From NCBI RefSeq assembly GCF_905220565.1, contig NC_059415.1, positions 3,950,001-4,014,000 of the forward strand: a DNA stretch of 64,000 bases, read 5' to 3'. Origin of the DNA: Melitaea cinxia. Its lineage: Eukaryota > Arthropoda > Insecta > Lepidoptera > Nymphalidae. The notes below the pieces were generated by a model. That model saw only the letters and a list, made by a program, of their open reading frames with translations. It was not told the DNA's origin and did no database searches. The translations under genes were made by a program, and so were the position numbers. Of this stretch, positions 56,382 through 64,000 are shown one piece after another (the first letter of the stretch is position 1; every line of letters begins with the position of its first letter).

Positions 56382-56575
56382 CAAATACACGGTAGTGTGT
56401 AATGTTTTTTTTATTGCTTTTATGTACTTCTTATGTATAATTTAAAAAAAATATTTGCATTCTGCAATCCTTCTCTATATAAACTATAAGTATGCGAAAT
56501 TTTATACTCCTCCGTTCGCGCAATTTCTGTAAAAAGGGGTACAATGTTTTTGCTTCATGTATTCATATAAAGATA
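56212..56575. repeat. dispersed repeat A, copy 2
   Basis: It matches 18-270 in order and ends but carries extra sequence inside, including a (TG)n run at 56353-56382. It begins AGTGGTCGCCCAGAGG and ends near TTTGCTTCATGTATTCATAT. Confidence 0.7.
56353..56382. repeat. (TG)n microsatellite
   Basis: An uninterrupted run of about 15 TG units inside repeat A copy 2, absent from copy 1. Confidence 0.95.
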
Positions 56576-57143
56576 TTTTTTAATGTATTTATTTAGAACC
56601 GAAAATATGCTATATTTATATATTTACTCTACTTAATAAATTTTTAAATATGCTTATGAAAAAAAAAAAACAAAAAATAGTAGGTACTCTCTCTCCCGGT
56701 GGCAGTTTTATTTAATACTCACACATAAAAAAATATCAGAATTTCCACGCAAACGTAGTCACGAACAATTAGTAGATTACACATCACCCCACTACTCACG
56801 AAGTGGACTTGAAAGCACAAGTTTCCTTTTAATATTTATCCTACTCTATGGCATGAGTTAACTAAGATGTAGTTGCGTATAAATAATTAGGTCATATACA
56901 AGTATACAATATGTCATTATCGGTCTTCATAACCGAGGATGTCATGTTGTATATAAGTATATGTTTATTATTTTTTAAATACTGCGTACAATAAAAAAAA
57001 AATGAATAGAATAATATCAGTAGTTTCATATTGTTTTTTAAATTTTAGGTATTCCTCTACTTAAATGGTACGTTGTACTTATTAACATTTTTACTAATAA
57101 TTAAATTAAAGATAAAACTATAAATAAGAACAACACACAATAA

Positions 57144-57418
57144 GGGCCTGTTTCACCGGTTGTAGATATTTATATATAGAGTGAGAACTCTATTTGACGG
57201 ATGACGAATTCTAAGAGACAAAAGCTTTTGATATACTATTCTTTTTTACCGCCGAACTCCATTATTTATGAGATATTCTTGTTCGCAAAAATGAATATAA
57301 GAGTTTTAGTTTTTGAATTGAGGAGATACTGGTCTTAATAGCTTGTTCTACCTCCGGCTGTTAAAGTCTATTCGTGCAGGATAATCTTTATCTACATCAC
57401 CGGTTGTGGAACAGGCCC
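57144..57418. mobile_element. MITE with GGGCCTGTTTCACCGG-type ends, copy 2
   Basis: It starts GGGCCTGTTTCACCGGTTGT and ends ACCGGTTGTGGAACAGGCCC. TAA lies directly outside both ends (57141-57143 and 57419-57421), the 3-bp duplication expected of PIF/Harbinger elements. It is 275 bp, non-coding, and related to the element at 7639-7810. Confidence 0.75.
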
Positions 57419-57421
57419 TAA

Positions 57422-59079
57422 ATATAATTGAACATTCTTTTTATCTTACGTACGGTAAATTAACGAATTTGCTGCTTAATGTGGATACGTGATATGATAT
57501 AGATGATATGGTTATAGCATCCTAATTATTAATTTACGTAATTATATGGAAATTAACTACAAAACTTTCAAAAGTCTTTTAAGCGTATTTTATCTGCATG
57601 TATTATGTTGCCGGTATGTGGAAAATGGACAAAATCAAGTTCAATTTCAAAATACGACAGTTAAAAAACATCGCGGTAATGTATTCTGAGCGTTCTAAGA
57701 CTTTGTCTTTGCAATTTAAATTCGATTAAAAATTAGAATCAAATTCAAAATTAGATTCAAAGGGAACATAGTATGATACTATACATAATCGTGTCAATTT
57801 TAAGAAATAATGTATAGTTTTAGAAATAATTGTATACGCATACAAATACCTGTATACGCATTTCTTATGAGGAATAACCAAAAAAGCACTCGTCAGATCT
57901 TGATTAAATTACTATCAAAATTGGTATACCTAGCAGTAAGTTACAAAAAGTTACACACTTAAAAAAAATAAGATCGAATAGACAACCTCCTACTTTTTTA
58001 ATGTCTGTTAAAAATATATAATTATACAAAAATTCTAATAACCATCTAACTGTTGGGCTAGCTCTTAGCTTTAACCTTTATTATCCGTCATTAAATGAAC
58101 AGCGCTATTTGACTACAAACCTACTTTTGTAGTTGAATTATTATGACATTTACAACGGTCATCTTCTCGGCTTTAAAGAGTTATAAATAGTATATATTCT
58201 TCACTACCATGTTAAATTTTTACAAAAGTGCGTACATCTGGTTTTTTTTTTAATTATTGATAACTGTTTTATATTTAAAAAATGTACAATGAAAAATGAA
58301 CAAACGTTAGCTGAGTGTTCTGCCTGTACTGACGCCTTTGTGTTTGGTTACTCAGCTAATCGATACTAATGTATACTGTTAATTTTGTTCAATAAGACTG
58401 CTAGCCTATTATATATTTTTCAACATGGCTTTATTAAGAAGACGTGTAAAGAAACATTTTATCTTGGATTCAGTCATGATCTGTGGTTGCGGTGCTTTTT
58501 AAATTGAATTTATGTAATGACGACGTTTTATACACAAATTGCTTGTTTTGATGATCTATATAAATAAAAATGAATATTGTCAAGCGCATTACTCGAGAAT
58601 GGCTCGACCATTTCGGCTAATTTATTTTTTGTATGTTCCTTAAGGCCCACGGAAGGTTTAAATAGTAGAAAAAAAAATTCTATTTTACCAATATACAAAC
58701 CTGATTAATTAAATTATTTATATTACTTTTATTTTGAATGCGAAATCTCGTTATATAGTTAAGTATAGTTACTTATTTAAGAACTGTATATGTTTCCAAA
58801 TAAACCAAATATGTGTTTGTCTTGTGATCTTGGTGATCATCAGTAATAATTATTAATTAACCCTTAGAATTCTAAAGGTTAATTAATGAAATTCTCAAGG
58901 AGTACCTAGTCGTGAGAATTTGTCATGATTTTGTGCTCGTTTATATTGTACTATGACTATTAATGCAACGTATACAGTTTACTTATATTATACTATTTAT
59001 TATATATATTATATAGTATTATTAATATATATATTATATAGTTTATTAATTAATCTCAAAAGAAAACATTGGGACTTAA
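57422..59079. other. no gene recognised; repeat F-like piece and AT palindromes
   Basis: A diverged piece near 58560-58690 (TACTCGAGAATGGCTCGACC then ATTTCGGCTAA) resembles family F. An AT-only stretch at 58980-59045 repeats ATATATTATATAGT and could form cruciforms. No gene is visible. Confidence 0.45.
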
Positions 59080-59312
59080 AAAGCCGACCGGTGGCGGGAT
59101 AACCATCCAAATGCTGGCTTTGAAATACACAGGCCGAAGACGGGCAGCAGCGTCTTCGGTGCAACAAAGCCAACCCTGCGGTCACCAACCCGCCTGCCCA
59201 GTGTGGTGATTATGGGCAAAAAACATGAGTTCAAGTTATTTTTGGCGTAAACTTGTGAATGCCTATGTCCAGCAGTTGACTGTATAGGCAGTAATGATGT
59301 AATATGAAAAGA
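59080..59312 (-). repeat. dispersed repeat with repeat D end, reverse
   Basis: It contains AGCCGACCGGTGGCGGGATA, GGCCGAAGACGGGCAGCAGC and CACCAACCCGCCTGCCCAG, then the repeat D words TGAGTTCAAGTTATTTTTGG and CTATGTCCAGCAGTTGACTG. It may be the 3' end of a LINE that shares its tail with the SINE family. Confidence 0.6.
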
Positions 59313-59871
59313 AAACATTGCTAAATCTACGTAAAAGGGATTTATTTATTTTACACGTTACGTTGTTAATTTGAAATTTAGATTTGTTAGGATGTAACTG
59401 TAAAATCCTCAAGATTAGGTTTTACATTTAATGATGATAAAAAGGATATTTATTGAGTAAGTAATTTTTTTTTTAATTTTTTCTTTCAAGAACTAGAAGG
59501 CCATTTTTAAAGTATTAAATTCGCACTGTCTCCTTTAAACTTAAGACAGTAAGGATTCTCAAGACGCGCTGAGAACTATGCTGAAAGCGTCTGTACTTCA
59601 GAACTAATGGAATCCAGAAATAGTCTAGACGTACTATTAAAGCTTGGATTTTATGGAAAGTGTAATGTAAAAGACGGGCAGCCTAAAGTTTAGTATATTT
59701 TAAGAAAGAAATTTAATGAAATACGTTAAAAGATCAATGAAATCGAAATAATATAAGTTTTTTTTTGTGTATGTATATATGGTAATGAAAGTTATCTATA
59801 CTATTATAATACGACATGTGATTCGAATTATTAAGTGGAAAATATCGCCACTGTTTAGTGTTGCCCAAATT

Positions 59872-60030
59872 CAGTCTTGGTCTTGCAGTCTTGGTCTTGT
59901 TCTTGCGTTTTTGCAAGACCAAGACCAAGAACAAGACCGCGTATTTTTAGCAAGACCAAGACCAAGACTGACCGTGCAAGACTTGAGCAAGAACAAGACA
60001 TAGCCTGCAAGACTCTTGCGTCTTGCAGCT
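59872..60030. repeat. subterminal GTCTTG/CAAGAC array with palindrome
   Basis: More than a dozen GTCTTG or CAAGAC/CAAGAA hexamers lie in both orientations within 160 bp. One part folds back on itself: TTGGTCTTGTTCTTGCG, a short spacer, then GCAAGACCAAGACCAAGAAC. Clustered short subterminal repeats are transposase-binding sites in other hAT elements (for example Ac). The 78-codon ORF across it is a by-product. Confidence 0.75.
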
Positions 60031-60914
60031 AGGACTTAGCGCTATTTCACTGAGTAGTTAGGTGTAACAGTTCGGTGTATAGGTAGGTACGCTTAGGAAT
60101 TCTATGAGACGCAAAAAACTGTATCAAAGAATATGAAAAACTGGACCTATGCGCATTACGACTAATACCATAAACATAGCGAATAAAAAAATATCTATTA
60201 AAATCAAACTGAGTGCATGCATAGTTATGTTTTAACCATCGGCACTTTGATAATGCGGCATCAAAGGTTTTGTACTTACTTCTCAAAGAAATTTGCCGCT
60301 TTTCGGAAGTACATGGTTATGATACACGCGCCGGCGGCTTCTTTTGAAATCTAAAACAATCGTTGCCGCCACGCCGAAATCATAACATTTGACACTATTT
60401 GATTGCCGCCATAGGGCGTAGGTATACTCATGCAAAATAATTTCGAATTTTAAGAGTACCTACAGGTGTTCCAAAGAATAAATAAGTTTCAGAGTGCTTA
60501 GAATGAAAATGAATACATTATACTGATCACGCAAGTAGTATTATGATTAGGATAAAATGGTAAGGATAGGTAGTAGATGTCATATTAATTCATTCTAGTA
60601 AGTATATATTATAATATTGATTACTTATATGGTTTTAAACTAATTACTTAGGTACTATTATTGTACATTTAGTGATTATATTTCTTAAGTTTTTACAAGA
60701 AAAAATAGCAAAAAGTGTTCAAATATCACCCGTTTAATAAATATTGTAGCCACTTTTAAATATACTTGAAACGTGTAAAAAAAATCTACAAAACTTATAA
60801 AATAATATAAAAAGCGTAGGTACTTACCTACTAATAAAATAAAAAGCCTGCGATAAGAGTTTTGTATTACTTACCAGCCCGAATATCTCTGAGAGAGATG
60901 ATGAGAGTAAGTAT

Positions 60915-61056
60915 TTACTAGCTGTGCCCGCGACTTCGTCCACGAGGAATAGTAACTTTGGAGGTATAGTGACGTTCAGGACTTATTTATTTATTTTAAA
61001 ACTTCTGTCATCAAACATACAAACGAACTCTTCAGCTTTATAATATTAGTATAGAT
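60915..61056 (-). repeat. dispersed repeat E, reverse fragment
   Basis: It begins ACTAGCTGTGCCCGCGACTT then CGTCCACGAGG and ends ATAATATTAGTATAGATG, the two ends of family E with most of the middle lost. Confidence 0.6.
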
Positions 61057-61387
61057 GTACGCCAAAATATTCACTTATATGTAAAGAATAGTGATTGGCA
61101 CTAATTCTTTACATATATTTTATTCACGCGTCGCGTCTGTACAAGTAGGTAATATTTAGTGTGTGTTTGTACGCCGCACGCGGCATTGTTTGATTTGCGG
61201 CGGCATCCTTTTCATAGAGCCGGCACGTGGCGAGGCGGCGCGTTAGAAAGCAAGGAAACGTACTATAAATAAAGGAATTATTTTAATTCCAGTCATTTCC
61301 AATTGAGCTGTGCTTCGAGTCTAACTTAATAATTGTTTTTACTAATTCTCGTTGTTTTCTAAAAACGTATCACGTGTACAATTTAAT

Positions 61388-63771
61388 ATGAGTGACGAAG
61401 ATTCAAATTATTCTAGTCCGAGTAACGAGAGTTTGAGTCACAGATCTAAAAGACCCAAAAGCAAATTTGAGGAGTTTTTCGAAATAATTCATGCATCCCA
61501 AACTGCCTTCTGTAAATTGTGCCAACATAAAAAGATTGAAATAAAAATGAAAAACAGAAACACTTCAGGCTTAAGGAAACATCTAATATCTTTCCACAAA
61601 AAGGAATCAGAAATATTTCTTCCTGTTAAACCAAAATTAAGTGGAGATATCACAAGCTTTTTAGTAACCGCTGGAAGAAGTGGACAGGTAAGAATATTTT
61701 TTTAACAGTTAAAAGAATTTTAACTCTGCGTAGCTATTCATGCGATACTTTCAAAAACGCCATTAACTTACGTAAGTATTTTTGAGTTAGTGGTGTTTTC
61801 ATCTAGGGGTGCGACATATTAAGTATGTAATTATCGTCTTAAATATTTTTTATAAACACCCATATTTTCATTTAATCGGCCAGTAACAACTAAGTACTTT
61901 ATTTTGGTAAATTACAGTACAGTGCAACCTTAATATAACAAATATCAATTTAACGATTTTCTCGATTTAACAACAACAAACCTCCTCCTCTTATACGCTC
62001 AAACCTAGTATGTTTTAAATAATAACACAAGATTTATTGTTTTGTTTCAGTCGGAAAACAGCAGTGACAACATCACGACAGCTACAGTTGATTGGGTGGT
62101 GAAAAAATATCTTCCCTTCTCATTTTTCGATGACGAAGCTACACAAGTATATTTTCGATGTATTTGCCCTAATATGGTGTTTCCTAAAAGGTCTACACTT
62201 AGAAGGAAAGTCAAAGAGCGATTTGAAGAGCTCCAATTGAATCTCAAGGAACGACTTCAACAATTATCATCTAAAATGTCTTTTACCATTGATGGGTGGA
62301 CGTCAATTGCTGGTATGAGTTACTACGGGGTTACTATTCATTATATAGACAACGAATGGAAGTATCAATCTGTAGTTCTTGATTTTATACCATCACGCGG
62401 TCGACATACTGGGGAAGATATTGCAACGATTTTCCATGAATGTTTATTGGAATATGGCATAATTGATAAAATATAAGGTATCACGGTCGACAACGCAACT
62501 GCAAATACCAAATTTATGTATGAACTGGGCAAACAGCTGCCGCCACACTTTGATTCAGACAATCAACATTTCCGGTGCTTTGCTCACATTTTAAACCTTG
62601 GTGTACAAGATTTATTAAAGACCTTAGCATTACACTGTGAGTCTGACACTAACGCGCAAGATCAGCAGTACGAAGACTATGCAGACGAAACTGAGGATGA
62701 GGAAGATGAAGAATCTGCACCAAATATTGCTGACTCGCGTACATCTGTAGCAAAGTTACGCAGTATTTCCAGTAAAATAAAAAGAAGTGAGATAGTGAAG
62801 AAGAAGTTTCAGTCTGCTTGTGAAGCAGCTGGCGTGCCATCAAATCTAAATGCCATTCTTGACTGTCCAACGAGATGGAATTCCACACATGATATGATTG
62901 GATTTGGTTTAAAAGTGAGAGCGGGCATTGACATATTGTGCAGTTCTGTCACCGAATTAAATGATTTTCAAATCACAGCTAATGAATGGCAGGTACTCGA
63001 AAAATTACATAAATTTCTAATAAACTTTAAACTTTTAAGTACAAAACTTGGTGGAGACAAATATGTTACATTACCGCTAGTCATTGTATCATTCAATCTC
63101 TTGCTAGATAAAATTGAATCCATGGTAAAACAGTTAGATGAGAAACCTAATCGATCTGAAGTGGATGAAAGGCTCATTCTAGCTTTCCAAGCAGCTCGAG
63201 ACAAAATGCTTAAACATTACAAGAAGAGCAACTGGATTTATTGTACTTCTTTAATTTTAGACCCAAGGCATAAGGCTCAGACTTTTGACCTGACAATGTG
63301 GGGGAAGCAACTTAAAACAGAAAGTCTGCGCAAGTTCAATGAACTTTATGAAGAATATAAAAGTCTACACTCACTGAACAAATCTCTGGAATTACCAGAA
63401 AAAGAAAATAAAGTATGTGATGAAGATGAAGACGTAATAGACTTTGATAAACTCTATGAATGTCCCTCGACGTCATCTGGATCTTGTCTTCAAGGCTTAG
63501 TGATAGACGAGTTGGAGGAGTACCTGAGAAAACCAAGAACTGCCAGCTCGGAAGACATTTTGGATTGGTGGAGGACGCATGAGACAGAGTATCCGATTTT
63601 ATCGAAAATGGCCCGTGATTTTCTCTCAATACCTGCACTGCAACTTCAGTACCTGCTGAGAGGTTATTTTCTAAAGCATCATTAGTAATTAGAAAACATA
63701 GAAATAGGTTAAGTGATGAGTCAGCCAGATGGTTAATTTGTATTAATTCTTGGTCAAAAAAATTGATATAA
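61388..63771 (+). pseudogene. hAT transposase with BED zinc finger, two exons, disabled
   Basis: Exon 1 (61388-61687) has a BED finger: FCKLCQHKK with two cysteines and then LRKHLISFH with two histidines. The intron has a GTAAGA donor and TTGTTTCAG acceptor at 62050, phase 0. Exon 2 holds the hAT catalytic region (SFTIDGWTSIAGMSYYGVTI, ITVDNATANTKFM, CFAHILNLGVQDLL, DCPTRWNSTHDMI) and the C-terminal dimerisation region (EDILDWWRTHETEYPILSKM then ARDFLSIPA). Two lesions are visible. TAA at 62474-62476 interrupts the frame just before GITVDN. A tandem CTGCA duplication at 63633-63642 shifts the frame inside the dimerisation domain; the other frame carries on with RLFSKASLVIRKHRNRLSD to a stop at 63771. 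Length and domain order are otherwise complete. Confidence 0.88.
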
Positions 63772-64000
63772 AGTATCATAACCTAATGATAAAGCTGTTG
63801 ATTTGTGTTGTATTTTATTTTTTATTCAAATAAATGATAAATCGTAAAACTCTTTTATTAAATTTCTTATAAGTTGAGGGTTCAATCTCTTTCTAGACAG
63901 ATAAGTATTGTTCTTTAAAATACAGTCAAGTTATTGTAATTAATTTGTTTTTTACATGTTTTAGCAAATGTAAGCTTATAAATCATAAATGTTTATTAAG

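Larger units (their letters stand above)
59856..64000 (+). mobile_element. hAT DNA transposon, 5' end and body, cut by the window edge
   Basis: The proposed left end is TAGTGTTGCCCAAATTC at 59856, followed by a dense array of GTCTTG/CAAGAC motifs (59872-60030). A two-exon BED-finger hAT transposase follows (61388-63771). The right end is not in the window. The left end is placed by its resemblance to hAT termini and by the subterminal array, not by matching it to a right end. A repeat E fragment at 60915-61056 lies inside. Confidence 0.65.

Noticed and set aside
56353..56382. CRISPR-like or satellite array
   Set aside because: It is a simple TG dinucleotide run. No spaced direct repeats were seen anywhere in the window.
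59767..60003. 78-codon ORF with repeated DQDQ-type residues
   Set aside because: It reads through the GTCTTG/CAAGAC subterminal array and has no independent coding evidence.

Overview
The window looks like a piece of a lepidopteran (butterfly or moth) chromosome. It is AT-rich and intron-rich, carries several families of dispersed repeats with tRNA-like ends of the kind common in Lepidoptera, and holds one conserved insect gene, the active-zone scaffold gene bruchpilot (brp, the ELKS/CAST/ERC family), on the minus strand. The lepidopteran assignment is an inference from the repeats and from protein resemblance to Drosophila Brp recalled from memory; no search was run.

brp occupies about 6.8-31.75 kb. 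I could place twenty coding exons plus one alternative terminal exon. Every junction has a GT donor, an AG acceptor and a matching phase, and together they give about 2,050 codons of almost continuous coiled coil. The 5' part (31.7-26.1 kb) matches the conserved ERC core, and the middle (25.1-13.3 kb) matches the long Brp filament. The 3' end is split. One short exon at 12.25 kb gives a Brp-type C-terminus (GFLKSLF-stop). A second set of exons at 11.6-7.0 kb gives a vertebrate-ERC-like C-terminal region (AISEKD block) ending in ATVL. The N-terminal exons are not in the window, so 31.75-64 kb is probably upstream intron.

Around and inside the gene are transposons of different ages. A decayed jockey/CR1-like LINE (19.5-21.7 kb) lies antisense in a brp intron with a younger repeat nested in it. 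An internally deleted BEL/Pao element (37.8-41.2 kb) has two identical 288-bp LTRs and a GCATC target duplication. A full-length Ty3/gypsy element (49.1-55.2 kb) has identical 164-bp LTRs, a CTAT duplication and intact gag and pol in different frames joined by a probable +1 frameshift. A hAT element with a BED-finger transposase starts at about 59.86 kb and runs off the right edge; its transposase carries a nonsense codon and a 5-bp duplication. Several MITE-like inverted-repeat elements and many SINE-like copies fill the rest.

The stretch 1-6.8 kb is downstream of brp and has no recognisable gene. It does contain strong CTCF-like motifs, and another lies at 55.4 kb. Nothing in the window looks like a new multi-gene system. 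The most interesting signals are the alternative C-termini of brp, the frameshift arrangement of the gypsy element and the recent mobility of the deleted BEL element.
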